A stretch of 64,000 nt of DNA from CAZBXE01 sp964496125. Lineage in GTDB: Bacteria; Chlamydiota; Chlamydiia; Chlamydiales; CAZBXE01. Each line of letters begins with the position of its first letter. Positions within the stretch are counted from its first letter, which is position 1. The notes under the pieces are model-generated. The model was given only the letters and a program-made list of their open reading frames with translations. It was not told the origin of the DNA and ran no database searches. The stretch lies in the NCBI GenBank assembly GCA_964496125.1, contig CAZBXE010000003.1, forward strand, positions 1 through 64,000, given 5' to 3'. Below, piece by piece: positions 16,028 through 24,875 of this stretch. The translations under genes and the position numbers were made by a program.

Positions 16028-17388
16028 CTCATAAGGGCTTTGCAGAAAAGATGGACTAGCATCGCAGAGAGCGTTGCATAGTCTTCGAATAGGGTCACCA
16101 GTCCTTCTTTTGGCATGTTAGCCTTCAGCTTTGCAAGCAAGTGGGCGCGCGCCTCTTCTCTTCTTCTCCTATGGCCAAGTGGATACGCTACCTCAACTCT
16201 CTTTGACTTCGTGCCATCCTTAAAAAAAAGCGTGATCGCATTCGCAATCGAGCGCTTCTCTGGGTCGAGATACTCCTTTGAAAACCGTCTATTCTCAACC
16301 ACTTCCATCTTTTTACGAAGCTCTTCAATTCTTGGGTCTGCGGCAGCTTTATCTTCATAATGCAAAGCGGTTAACGTCCCATGCAAAAGACCTATTGCCA
16401 CAATGTACTGCAAGCAGTGGTCCCTGTCTGCTGGGTTTGTAAGTGGCCCTTTCTTGTCGATAATTCGCATGCCTGCTTCTTGCGTTTCGATCAAAATCTT
16501 ACGCACCTCTTGGAGTCGAAGGCCAGGATGAAGAGAAATCGCAGCTTCAAGAGCTGTTTGCGCATGAAACTCTGCCGGGTACTGCACCTTAAAAAGAATA
16601 TTCTCCATCACATAGCAGCCAAGGGGACGCTCCCATGTAAAGGGCCTTCCTTGAAAAAGAGCATCGTAAAGCCCCCACTTCTTGGCTTCTAAAACCGCCG
16701 GAATCCCAGGTTCTCCTTGCATCGTCATCAACGCAAACTGTACTCCCCTTGCTGCTGCATCCCCTGCAGCCCAGGACTTACGGGAGGAAGTGCTTGCCCC
16801 ATGGCGGTAGGTGCGAAGAGATCCTCCATCCACAAACGCTTGCGAAAGAGCACGTTCTACCTCACGCGCCCCTGCCCCAAGCATGCGAGCAGCTACTCCT
16901 GCGACTGCAACTTTAACTAAGAACACATGATCCAGTCCCACTTGGTTACAGCTATTTCTAAGCGCAAGCCCACCGATCACTTCATACACCTGGATCATAC
17001 GAAGGAGAACTTCTTCCATCCGGATCGGATTTTTCTGGCTTAGATAGTCAGCTAGAGGCAAAATTGCACCAATCGCGTCAGAGGGATGCGTCCACTCTTT
17101 GGCAAGCCAGGTATCGTTATAATCTAGCCAACGGATCATCGTGCCCAGATTAAATGCAGCGCGTATCGGATCAAGAACAAAAGAAGTTCCTGGAACGCGG
17201 CTTCCGCCTGGAACAGCAGTCCCGGGAACAACCGGCCCAAGAAGCCGGGTGCAGGCAGGAAATTTGAGCGCTAAAAAAGCACATCCTAGCGCATCGGATA
17301 GACAAAGAGCGGCTGTCTTCTTTGCCTCCTCACTTGGCGTTGTATACGTGCAGATATACTCTGCTATCTGTTTGATAACGGGATCCAT
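16024..17388 (-). CDS. prpD: 2-methylcitrate dehydratase
   Basis: 454-residue MmgE/PrpD family enzyme that dehydrates 2-methylcitrate to methylaconitate in propionyl-CoA disposal. Diagnostic segments: GPVVPGTAVPGGSRVPGTSF, IRWLDYNDTWLAKEWTHPSD, QVGLDHVFLVKVA, RKSWAAGDAAARGV and the C-terminal DPEKRSIANAITLFFKDGT. It is the last gene of a minus-strand prpB-prpC-prpD operon and overlaps prpC by 25 nt. Confidence 0.92.
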   Translation of the reverse strand: MDPVIKQIAEYICTYTTPSEEAKKTAALCLSDALGCAFLALKFPACTRLLGPVVPGTAVPGGSRVPGTSFVLDPIRAAFNLGTMIRWLDYNDTWLAKEWTHPSDAIGAILPLADYLSQKNPIRMEEVLLRMIQVYEVIGGLALRNSCNQVGLDHVFLVKVAVAGVAARMLGAGAREVERALSQAFVDGGSLRTYRHGASTSSRKSWAAGDAAARGVQFALMTMQGEPGIPAVLEAKKWGLYDALFQGRPFTWERPLGCYVMENILFKVQYPAEFHAQTALEAAISLHPGLRLQEVRKILIETQEAGMRIIDKKGPLTNPADRDHCLQYIVAIGLLHGTLTALHYEDKAAADPRIEELRKKMEVVENRRFSKEYLDPEKRSIANAITLFFKDGTKSKRVEVAYPLGHRRRREEARAHLLAKLKANMPKEGLVTLFEDYATLSAMLVHLFCKALMS

Positions 17389-18449
17389 GCTTTTGGCTCC
17401 GGGCCTTTATAATCGCTGATCGGGCGTATTAATTTATTATGCTCTCGCTGCTCCATCAGATGTGCAGACCAGCCAGCAATTCGTGCCAGAACAAAAATAG
17501 GAGTAAAGAGCTCCATTGGAATCAAGAGAGCTTCATAGACAAGGGAACTGTAAAAATCAAGATTTGGAAAAAGCTGCTTTTCTTCCCACATCACCTTTTC
17601 AATGGCCTCTGCAATCTGAAAGAGCCTTCCCCCCTTTGTGAGCGTACGTGCGTATTCCTTAATGATTTTCGATCTTGGATCTGATTTCGTATAGACTCGG
17701 TGGCCAAACCCCATGATCAATTTCTTCTCAGAAAGCATCTTCAAAACCCCCTTTGTAGCAGATTCTGGACTAGAAAAAGAGGTGATTAGTTCAAGAGCCT
17801 TTTCATTTGCTCCGCCATGGAGTTTGCCACTCAAAGCTCCAATTCCCCCGCAAATGGCAGAGGGAAAATCAGCTAAGGTGCTGGCGATGGTCCGCACTGT
17901 AAATGTAGAAGCGTTAAACTCATGTTCTGCGTAAAGAATAAGCGAAACATCAAGCGCATGCACCTCTTCTTTTGTGGGGACTTTTCCAGAAAGAAGCTGC
18001 AGAAAATGACCTGCTAGGCCCTCTTGCGTAGTTTCGAGCACAATACCACCACGATAGAAATAGGCTACAATGGGCCCAAACTGCGCGATAAAAAGATCTG
18101 CCATCTCTTGCTGCATAGAAAAGGAGGTTTCAGGCACAAGGTTCCCAAGGTATGAGCAGGCTGTGCGCAGCATAGCCATGGGGTGGGTAGTTCTAGGGAT
18201 CTTTTTTAAAAGGGCAAGTAAGGGCTCAGGTGGAATACGGTGGCTTTTGAGCTGCTGCTTATAAGCTGAAAGCTCCGCTTCTTGGGGAAGTGATCCACGA
18301 GTTAAAAGGTAGGCAACTTCTTCAAATGTCGCCTCTTTGGCAAGGTCTTCGATTGCATAGCCTCGGTAGAGGAGAGACTCATCTTCTGCACTGCAAAGAC
18401 AGATCGACGAGGCGCCTGCAACAACCCCTGCTAGTCCCCCTTCTTTCAT
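17364..18449 (-). CDS. prpC: 2-methylcitrate synthase
   Basis: Citrate-synthase-fold enzyme of 361 residues, the short form typical of PrpC, condensing propionyl-CoA with oxaloacetate. LLYRGYAIEDLAKEATFEEV, HEFNASTFTVRTIAST with the substrate His, and GFGHRVYTKSDPRSKIIKEY carry the catalytic residues. Identification as PrpC rather than GltA rests on length and on location between prpB and prpD. It overlaps prpB by 4 nt. Confidence 0.9.
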   Translation of the reverse strand: MKEGGLAGVVAGASSICLCSAEDESLLYRGYAIEDLAKEATFEEVAYLLTRGSLPQEAELSAYKQQLKSHRIPPEPLLALLKKIPRTTHPMAMLRTACSYLGNLVPETSFSMQQEMADLFIAQFGPIVAYFYRGGIVLETTQEGLAGHFLQLLSGKVPTKEEVHALDVSLILYAEHEFNASTFTVRTIASTLADFPSAICGGIGALSGKLHGGANEKALELITSFSSPESATKGVLKMLSEKKLIMGFGHRVYTKSDPRSKIIKEYARTLTKGGRLFQIAEAIEKVMWEEKQLFPNLDFYSSLVYEALLIPMELFTPIFVLARIAGWSAHLMEQREHNKLIRPISDYKGPEPKAWIPLSNR

Positions 18450-19279
18450 ACTCCTCCCCCCTCATGGTATCTTAGAAACTCATACAGCTCGCCTCTACTT
18501 TGCATAACGTCTAACAGCTCTACCTGAGTTCCCTTCCTGCGTAGCTCATAGAGCACCTTTAGGGCTGAAAAGTTCATCGCACGAGCTGCACTCAAAGGAT
18601 AAAGAGCCATGTCAATCCCTGCATCTGAAAGCTCCTTGTAGGTAAAAAGCGGTGTTTTTCCAAACTCAGTGAGGTTCACCATCACAGGCAGGCCTACTTC
18701 ATCCTGGAAAACCTGGTATTCAGAAAGGTCTCGGAGAGCTTCTGGAAAAATGGCATCAGCTCCTGCTTCTCTATACGCAATAGCTCGCTTGATGCTTTTT
18801 TCAAGCCCTTCATTTTCATAGGCATCTGTTCTTGCGATCACAAAAAAATCGGGGTTTTTGCGAGCTGCAACAACAGCTTTAATTCTCTCGCACATCTCTT
18901 TTGTAGAAACAAGCTTTTTTCCAGAAAGATGACCACATTTTTTATGAAACTCTTGGTCCTCAATGTGCACTGCCGTTACACCCACCTGCTCGAGAGCATG
19001 GATTCCTCTAGGTATGATTTCAACACCGCCCCAACCTGTGTCAATATCTACAAGAAGTGGCAAGTCAGAGACGCTTTTGACGCGTCTTGCCTCCTCACAC
19101 ATATCTTCCCAAGAAGTTGCCCCAATATCGGGGAGTCCAAAAGAGAAATTAGACACACCAGCGCCTGATAAATAGAGCGCATGATAACCTGCCTTCTCAG
19201 CCATGATCGCCACATAGGCATTCATAACCCCCATAACCTGAAGGGGTTTTTCAAAAGAAAGCGCCTCTCTAAAGCCCAT
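18446..19279 (-). CDS. prpB: methylisocitrate lyase
   Basis: 277-residue member of the isocitrate lyase/PEP mutase superfamily, cleaving 2-methylisocitrate to pyruvate and succinate. The catalytic loop KKCGHLSGKKLVS contains the nucleophilic Cys; DIDTGWGG binds Mg2+, and VHIEDQEF and EARTDA-like ARTDAYENEGL follow. First gene of the prp operon, divergent from a beta-oxidation operon with about 77 nt between. An AconD or PrpF gene is not visible; PrpD type enzymes do not need it. Confidence 0.92.
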   Translation of the reverse strand: MGFREALSFEKPLQVMGVMNAYVAIMAEKAGYHALYLSGAGVSNFSFGLPDIGATSWEDMCEEARRVKSVSDLPLLVDIDTGWGGVEIIPRGIHALEQVGVTAVHIEDQEFHKKCGHLSGKKLVSTKEMCERIKAVVAARKNPDFFVIARTDAYENEGLEKSIKRAIAYREAGADAIFPEALRDLSEYQVFQDEVGLPVMVNLTEFGKTPLFTYKELSDAGIDMALYPLSAARAMNFSALKVLYELRRKGTQVELLDVMQSRGELYEFLRYHEGGGV

Positions 19280-19356
19280 GTAAATCTCTCCTCACCTCCT
19301 CTTCCCACAAGAGAATTTTTGTTTCAAGATTATTCTTAATACCCTATTTTCAAGTC

Positions 19357-20082
19357 ATGGGAAGCGTATCATTTGAAAAGAAGGGCCCAGTTGGCATTAT
19401 CTACCTCAGTCGCAGCGAAGCGCTCAACGCTTTGAACAAAAAGACATTGCAAGAAATCCTCTCTTTTCTTACTGCTGACCGTGCAAAAGTGTTTCTCCTG
19501 ACAAGCTCCTTTCCAAAAGCATTTTCAGCAGGTGCAGACATCAAGGAAATCGACGCCCTGGCAGAAAACGACGTGATTGCCTTCTCCGAGTTTGGGCAAA
19601 CAGTTGTCTCTCACCTTGAAAACCCATCCTTTATCACAATCGGAGCTGCTAGTGGACTGATTTTCGGAGGAGGCCTTGAGCTTGCTCTTGGCTGCGATCT
19701 TTTCTATGCAGCTTCTGGAACAAAATTTTCGTTTCCGGAGATTACGCTCGGCCTTGTCCCTGGCTTTGGGGGAATGCAAAGGCTTGCATCCCTTATAGGA
19801 AAAAGGCGTGCCAAAGAGCTTTTTCTGACAGCGCGCACATTTTCAGCAGAAGAGGCCTATGACCTTGGGCTTGTAAACGGCATCTTTCCCGAAGAATTGC
19901 TTTTTGAAGAAACGCTTGCCCTTGCCGAAGAAATTGCGAGCAGATCAGAAATAGCCCTCACCTGCTGCAAGCTGGGAGTCGATTCTCCGCAAAAAGAAGC
20001 CTCCCTCTTTCTCAAGTGCTTTAAAACAAAAGAGAGAAAAGAAGCCACAAGCGCCTTTTTAGAGAGGAAAAAATGGAAATAG
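19357..20082 (+). CDS. enoyl-CoA hydratase
   Basis: Crotonase-fold protein of 241 residues, slightly short. Oxyanion-hole loops FSAGADIKEID and GLIFGGGLELALGCDLFYA, then FSFPEITLGLVPGFGG with the catalytic-glutamate region. It hydrates trans-2-enoyl-CoA in beta-oxidation. The end overlaps the hydroxyacyl-CoA dehydrogenase gene by 10 nt, so the two act as the split equivalent of a FadB-type alpha subunit. Confidence 0.87.
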   Translation: MGSVSFEKKGPVGIIYLSRSEALNALNKKTLQEILSFLTADRAKVFLLTSSFPKAFSAGADIKEIDALAENDVIAFSEFGQTVVSHLENPSFITIGAASGLIFGGGLELALGCDLFYAASGTKFSFPEITLGLVPGFGGMQRLASLIGKRRAKELFLTARTFSAEEAYDLGLVNGIFPEELLFEETLALAEEIASRSEIALTCCKLGVDSPQKEASLFLKCFKTKERKEATSAFLERKKWK

Positions 20083-21092
20083 CGCTCATCGGTGCAGGGG
20101 GCAGAATGGGAAGCGGGATCGCCCTTCTCCTTTTACAAGAGTATACAATGCAAAAATCCTTTCGGTTGATCTGCATCGACGAAAATGAAAAGAGTCTTGA
20201 TACTCTGCGGGTTTATCTTCGAAAAGAGCTACTCCGCTACGCAGAGAAGAATATCAACGCTCTTCGAAAACATGTCGAAGACAATCCCCTTCTTATCAGC
20301 AATAAGGAAATTATAGATAACTTTCTCCTAAAGGCTTTTGACTCTCTTCGTTTCTGCCTCAACATCATCGAAGCTAAAAAGGCAGATATCGCACTAGAGG
20401 CAATCTTTGAAGAGCCTTCCCTCAAAAAGAAGCTCTTTAAGGAGCTTAGCAAAATCTGCTCGCGAGAAACCCTCTTTTGCTCCAACACCTCCGCCATCCC
20501 GATCCACACAATGAACAAAGGGATTGAAACAAGACTTGTCGGCTTCCATTTTTATAACCCTGCCTCAGTGCAAAAAGTCATGGAGGTTGTGATTCCGGAT
20601 ACCGTCTCCAGGGAAAACAAAGAAAAAACGCTAGATCTTGGAAAAAAGCTCAAAAAAACACTCGTATTTTCAAAAGATGTCCCAGGCTTTATCGGAAACT
20701 GCCTTTTTGGGTCAGATATGGTCTTCTGCTTAAAGCTCTCTGAAAAACTCTCCAAAACGATGCCCCTTGCCGAGGCACTGGGCCTGATCAACGATATCAC
20801 AGCCAAAGAGATGCATCGACCGATGGGTATTTTTACGCTCATGGATTTTGTAGGCCTGCCCGTATGCAAAAACATTCTCAAAATCTTAAAATTAAAATCA
20901 CCACTTCTCGACCGTCTTACAGAGGGACCTGCTCCCCTTAAAGGTGCTACTGCTCCAGAAATCCTTCGGAAAAAGCTCGCTAAGGAAATTGCCGAAAATG
21001 AACAAAAGACAATCCAAAGGCTCATATCAAAGGGCGTAGCATCAGAAGAGGGGATTCAAATGATCTTAAAACTGGGATTTCATCATGGGTAG
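20073..21092 (+). CDS. 3-hydroxyacyl-CoA dehydrogenase
   Basis: 339 residues with an N-terminal Rossmann motif (ALIGAGGRMGSGIA, residues 4-17), the mid-domain catalytic region RLVGFHFYNPASVQKVMEVV with the conserved His, and DVPGFIGNCLF at the start of the C-terminal dimer domain. It oxidises L-3-hydroxyacyl-CoA to the ketoacyl-CoA with NAD+. It is followed by thiolase with 8 nt overlap. The C-terminal domain is more divergent than usual (Lys/Leu-rich). Confidence 0.87.
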   Translation: MEIALIGAGGRMGSGIALLLLQEYTMQKSFRLICIDENEKSLDTLRVYLRKELLRYAEKNINALRKHVEDNPLLISNKEIIDNFLLKAFDSLRFCLNIIEAKKADIALEAIFEEPSLKKKLFKELSKICSRETLFCSNTSAIPIHTMNKGIETRLVGFHFYNPASVQKVMEVVIPDTVSRENKEKTLDLGKKLKKTLVFSKDVPGFIGNCLFGSDMVFCLKLSEKLSKTMPLAEALGLINDITAKEMHRPMGIFTLMDFVGLPVCKNILKILKLKSPLLDRLTEGPAPLKGATAPEILRKKLAKEIAENEQKTIQRLISKGVASEEGIQMILKLGFHHG

Positions 21093-22320
21093 AGCCTTCC
21101 GAAAAAAAGTGTATGCCGCCTGCGGTTATAATACGATTTACTTTGGCCCTGGAAGAAAAGAATTTTCAAAAGATAAACCCATGCCACCATTTGAAGGATA
21201 TTTGAAGGAAACAGCAGAGGGAACCTTGTTGCAAATGAGCTGCAAAGAAATCGATCAGGGGATTATCGGCAGCTTTATGTCGCAGAAATTTATTGACCAG
21301 GCCAATCTCGCAGGCTTTTTGCCTTTTATGGTAAAACAGCTCTTACATAAACCCTGTACCGGAGTCGAAGGAGCCTGCGGTACGGGTGGGAGGGCGATTG
21401 CGATGGGAATTTCCTCTATTCTTTCAGATCTCTCCGATGCTACCTTTGTCTCTGGATGTGAGTTTCAAAATAGTGTCAAATCTGTGTATGGTGCGGATGC
21501 GCTGGCTGGCGCTGGGTACTACAGAGGGGAGAGAAAAAAAGGGGATGCCTATTTCTTTCCTGGTACCTTTGCAAGGCGCGGCCTTGAGTATGTAAAGAAA
21601 TATGGCCAAGGACGGACCCGAGAAGCGCTTGCGAAGTGGTATGAGCTTGCCATAGTAAATGCCCGCAAAAATACAAAGGCGCAGGAGTATCAAAACACAT
21701 CTTTGGACCTCTATGCACTTGGTTTAACCCCGCCTGATCCCGATAAGTTTCTTCCTTTCTTAAATGCCTACGACTGCTCGAAGGTTAGTGATGGTGCCTC
21801 TTCCCTTATGCTTTTTTCGGAGGAAGGATTACAAAAGTGTGGCATAGATAAAAGAGATGCTATTGAAATTATAGCCATGGGCTCATCTGTTGGGGACATC
21901 ACAAAGCCTCCTGAAGATCCCACCTTCTTTACAAACACACACTTTGCTGTGCAAAAAGCACTTGCACAGGCAGGCCTCAAGCTATCCGACATTGGCCTCA
22001 TAGAGGTACACGATTGCTTTACCATTTCGGGATTGCTTGCCATCGAAGCAATGGGCTTTGCAGCAAAGGGGGGAGGGCCAGATTTTATTCTCGAGGGGCA
22101 CACAAAGCTAGAGGGCAAGATCCCCACAAACCCATCAGGCGGTCTTATTGGTTTTGGGCATGCGACAGGGGCAAGTGGTCTGCGCCAGCTTGTGGACCTA
22201 CATGCGCAGCTGACCGGCCGCGCCGAAAACCAGGTAATGCAAAAGCGTCCTTACGCAATGATGGTCAGCATGGGGGGAAACGATGTCACCGTGACCTGCC
22301 TTATTGTCCGACGTGCATAA
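21085..22320 (+). CDS. thiolase (acetyl-CoA acyltransferase), SCPx-like
   Basis: 411 residues. The nucleophilic Cys is in GVEGACGTGGRAIAMG and the second active-site region is IEVHDCFTISGLLAIEAMGF; the C-terminal GGLIGFGHATGASGLRQ and SMGGNDVTVTCLI contain the His and end motif. The VHDCF and GHATGAS forms are those of SCP2-thiolase/thiolase-like acetyltransferases rather than FadA. It completes a three-step beta-oxidation operon. Confidence 0.85.
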   Translation: MGRAFRKKVYAACGYNTIYFGPGRKEFSKDKPMPPFEGYLKETAEGTLLQMSCKEIDQGIIGSFMSQKFIDQANLAGFLPFMVKQLLHKPCTGVEGACGTGGRAIAMGISSILSDLSDATFVSGCEFQNSVKSVYGADALAGAGYYRGERKKGDAYFFPGTFARRGLEYVKKYGQGRTREALAKWYELAIVNARKNTKAQEYQNTSLDLYALGLTPPDPDKFLPFLNAYDCSKVSDGASSLMLFSEEGLQKCGIDKRDAIEIIAMGSSVGDITKPPEDPTFFTNTHFAVQKALAQAGLKLSDIGLIEVHDCFTISGLLAIEAMGFAAKGGGPDFILEGHTKLEGKIPTNPSGGLIGFGHATGASGLRQLVDLHAQLTGRAENQVMQKRPYAMMVSMGGNDVTVTCLIVRRA

Positions 22321-22491
22321 CAAGGTCTGTTAGCCGCTCAAGCTGAGGCTGCACCTTGCCCCCTTGTGTATAGGCAATGAGAATCTCTCTTCGAGAGATT
22401 GTTTGCAGCCACCCAGCTAGATATGAAAAAATGAAACACAAAGACCCCAAGACACAAAGTTTAGTCACCAAGGTCCCTCTGCATTGCAGAT

Positions 22492-23166
22492 TCAATCCGT
22501 CGCACTCACATTTTGAGGCCTATATTTTGCGCTTCTCCCTTGCCTCCAAGCGCAAAAGAAGCAGAGAGTGGCAAGCGTGATGCCTCCCGCACCGATGACA
22601 ACATCCGAGAGCCAGTGCCCGCCTGCTACAAGACGGGGAAGTGTAAAAACAGCCGCTAGCAATGCTGCAAAGGCACTTTTCCTTAACGGTAAGTACGCCG
22701 CGCTTAGCCCTGCTAAAAGAAAAAGTGTCGTAGCATGGTCTGCAGGGAAGCTTTTGCGCGAAAAGATATGATTGTTCGGAAGAGGAAAAAGCTCTTCTAA
22801 ATTCACAAGGGCCCCCAAAGTTGAGGCTGGGCTATAGCGTATCGGACGAAGAAGCTTCACGAAGAGAAACTTATTGATCAAAACCTGCACCCCCACCACA
22901 ATCCCAATCATCAGAAAAACATCCTTCATTGTAAGCTCTTTTTGCCATACAGCAACAGAAAAGAGAGATAGAAAAAGCCCCTCTACAACCCAGTCAGCAT
23001 AGCGACTATTCATAAAGGCCCAAAAAAAATGAGAAGAGGGATAGGTCTGCAGCATCTCCTGCAAAAAACAAAACAAGGAAGCGTCTAACTGATCCCAAAG
23101 GGCACCCGTAATCGGAAAAAACCATGACAACAGAAAAACAAGAGCTACCGAAACAACTTTAAGCAT
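22492..23166 (-). CDS. PAP2-family membrane phosphatase
   Basis: About 224 residues from ATG 23166 (an in-frame TTG at 23202 is also possible). Five to six hydrophobic segments. The three phosphatase motifs are readable: K-x-LRPIR (KLLRPIRYSP), FPADHATTLF (PSGH equivalent) and RLVAGGHWLSDVVIG with the catalytic His-Asp. Substrates of this family include undecaprenyl pyrophosphate, phosphatidylglycerophosphate and lipid A phosphates; none can be chosen here. Confidence 0.8.
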   Translation of the reverse strand: MLKVVSVALVFLLSWFFPITGALWDQLDASLFCFLQEMLQTYPSSHFFWAFMNSRYADWVVEGLFLSLFSVAVWQKELTMKDVFLMIGIVVGVQVLINKFLFVKLLRPIRYSPASTLGALVNLEELFPLPNNHIFSRKSFPADHATTLFLLAGLSAAYLPLRKSAFAALLAAVFTLPRLVAGGHWLSDVVIGAGGITLATLCFFCAWRQGRSAKYRPQNVSATD

Positions 23167-23196
23167 ACAAAGAGTGTACGCAACTGTGAATTTAAC

Positions 23197-23226
23197 TTGC
23201 AAATGGTTCGAGACTCGTTGTAAAAT
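23197..23226 (+). promoter_or_regulatory. promoter of the superoxide dismutase gene
   Basis: TTGCAA (23197-23202), 18-bp spacer, TAAAAT (23221-23226), followed by GGAGG at 23241-23245 and ATG at 23251. Confidence 0.55.
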
Positions 23227-23250
23227 ATGATTTTAAATCGGAGGTTCTCA

Positions 23251-23892
23251 ATGAAAAACTTTGCCTTTGCTTTTTTCCTTTTTTTTCTACCCCTTGCTGC
23301 AAATCCTCCTTCTGAATACAAAGCAAAGAACTTCTCCCACCTCATTGGAATCGATGGGTTTACCAAAAACCTTCTCGAAATGCATTTTAAGCTCTACGAG
23401 GGATATGTAAAAAATACAAACATCCTGCTTACCAAGCTGCGCGCCCTCTCGGCGGCAGGGCAAGACAAAACACCAGAATTTGCAGCGCTCAAACGCATTT
23501 TTGGCTGGGAGTTTGATGGTATGCGCCTTCATGAGCTCTACTTTGAAAATCTGGGAGGCAAAGAACCGCTTGCCAAGTCTCCCCTTCTGAACCAGATTAC
23601 TGAAGATTTTGGCTCCTTTGACAAATGGAAACAAGAGTTTACAGACACAGGTCTGATGCGTGGGATTGGCTGGATTATTCTCTACTTCGATAAAGCAGAA
23701 GGCAAGCTGATGAATGCCTGGATCAGTGAGCACAATGTGGGCGAACTTGTCGGGGCCACCCCCCTTCTTGTGATGGATGTCTGGGAGCATGCCTACATGA
23801 CAGAATATGGCCTCGACCGTCTTGGCTACATAGAAAACTTTCTAAAAAATGTCGATTGGGCCGTTGTCGCAGAAAGATACCGCTCAAAATAA
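23251..23892 (+). CDS. sodB: exported Fe/Mn-type superoxide dismutase
   Basis: 213 residues from the ATG preceded by GGAGG (an upstream ATG at 23227 overlaps the -10 box). An N-terminal signal peptide (FAFAFFLFFLPLAA) is followed by a complete Fe/Mn SOD. All four metal ligands are found at expected spacing: H45 (MHFKLYEGYV), H94 (RLHELYFENLGG), D176 and H180 (MDVWEHAYMTEYG). It converts superoxide to peroxide and oxygen, here apparently outside the cytoplasm, where it could face host-derived superoxide. Chlamydial SODs are usually cytoplasmic, so export is unusual. Whether Fe or Mn is used is not decidable. Confidence 0.85.
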   Translation: MKNFAFAFFLFFLPLAANPPSEYKAKNFSHLIGIDGFTKNLLEMHFKLYEGYVKNTNILLTKLRALSAAGQDKTPEFAALKRIFGWEFDGMRLHELYFENLGGKEPLAKSPLLNQITEDFGSFDKWKQEFTDTGLMRGIGWIILYFDKAEGKLMNAWISEHNVGELVGATPLLVMDVWEHAYMTEYGLDRLGYIENFLKNVDWAVVAERYRSK

Positions 23893-23983
23893 GCCCTTGC
23901 ATGCATTCGGAAGGAATGCTAAACTCTTGACGCTCATTATATTAATGGGCATTTAATCTCATCATTTGATAAGGAGAAACATC

Positions 23984-24421
23984 ATGTTTAAAAAAATGTC
24001 TACCCTGTTCGTTATAGCTATACTCGCAACCGGAGCTTGCTTTGCTCATGTAGCAGATACAAGAGAAAACCGTGTTACGGCAGTAAAGGGATATCTTAAG
24101 GTAATGAACACAGAGCAAATGCTCAACGAAATGGTCAATGCATTTTCAATTACAATTCCTGAAGATCAAAAAGACACCTACAAAGCAATCATGCAAAAAT
24201 ACTTTAACGCAAGCACTATCGAAAGAGTGACGATGGAGACGATGCCTGATTTCTTTACGGTTTCTGAGATTGAAGACTTGACTGCTTTCTATGCGACACA
24301 AAATGGCCAGTCGATTTTGACTAAGATGGGTCCTTTTTCTCAGGCAGTTGGCACGAAAATGGTACAAGAGCTATTCTCAAACTATGCCCAAATCCAAGAA
24401 GAGTTTACTCACAACAAATAG
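23984..24421 (+). CDS. DUF2059-like exported protein
   Basis: 145 residues from ATG 23984, supported by AAGGAG at 23971-23976. A signal peptide (STLFVIAILATGACFA) precedes a small helical domain with FFTVSEIEDLTAFYATQNGQSIL and KMGPFSQAV, which closely resembles the DUF2059 domain of periplasmic proteins. Function unknown. It lies between SOD and umuD and probably has its own promoter. Confidence 0.72.
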   Translation: MFKKMSTLFVIAILATGACFAHVADTRENRVTAVKGYLKVMNTEQMLNEMVNAFSITIPEDQKDTYKAIMQKYFNASTIERVTMETMPDFFTVSEIEDLTAFYATQNGQSILTKMGPFSQAVGTKMVQELFSNYAQIQEEFTHNK

Positions 24422-24425
24422 TTCG

Positions 24426-24875
24426 ATGCTTTCGGTTTCGGTGACTACGACTGAAACGGAGGCCTTGCCACTCGGGGCCTCGCCCCTCGGGGCCTTGCCC
24501 CTTTTTGAAGACCCGGTGCAAGCCGGGTTCCCTTCCCCTGCAGAAAACCACATTGAACAGCACCTTGATCTGCATCGGTATGTTGTGAAAAGACCTGCGG
24601 CGACGTTCTTCTTACGAGCTAAGGGCGACAGCATGCAGGGGGCAGGGATCTTTACGGATGATATCCTTGTTGTGGACCGCTCGCTAGAACCAAGGAACAA
24701 CGCAATCATTGTGGCAATTGTGGATGGGGAGTTTACAGTCAAAAGACTTTCTCTTTCGGAAGGACGCACGTACCTACTTCCTGAGAATAAGGCGTATGCT
24801 CCCCTTCTGATTAGGCCTGGAATGGACTTTCAAGTGTGGGGTACGGTGACCTTTGTGGTACACCAGGCAAAGTGA
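24426..24875 (+). CDS. umuD: UmuD-like self-cleaving SOS mutagenesis protein (S24/LexA family)
   Basis: 149 residues from ATG 24426. Cleavage site A33-G34 (PVQAGFPSPAEN), nucleophile S69 in GDSMQGAGI and general base K106 in GEFTVKRL are all present, so autocleavage to UmuD' is expected. The N-terminal arm contains a low-complexity PLGASPLGALPL run encoded by GC-rich repeats. The stop overlaps the umuC start (GTGA). No LexA box was recognised, so SOS control is not demonstrated. Confidence 0.87.
   Translation: MLSVSVTTTETEALPLGASPLGALPLFEDPVQAGFPSPAENHIEQHLDLHRYVVKRPAATFFLRAKGDSMQGAGIFTDDILVVDRSLEPRNNAIIVAIVDGEFTVKRLSLSEGRTYLLPENKAYAPLLIRPGMDFQVWGTVTFVVHQAK

Noticed and set aside
17141..17419. 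Repeat similarity of PGT-rich DNA near 17.2 kb to the GGTGCCAGGCACC palindromes
   Set aside because: The PGT residues belong to the normal PrpD family motif VVPGTAVPGG..VPGTS; no palindrome is present.
22321..22491. Search for a small gene or RNA between thiolase and PAP2 genes
   Set aside because: Only short frames without ribosome sites; nothing recognisable in 170 nt.
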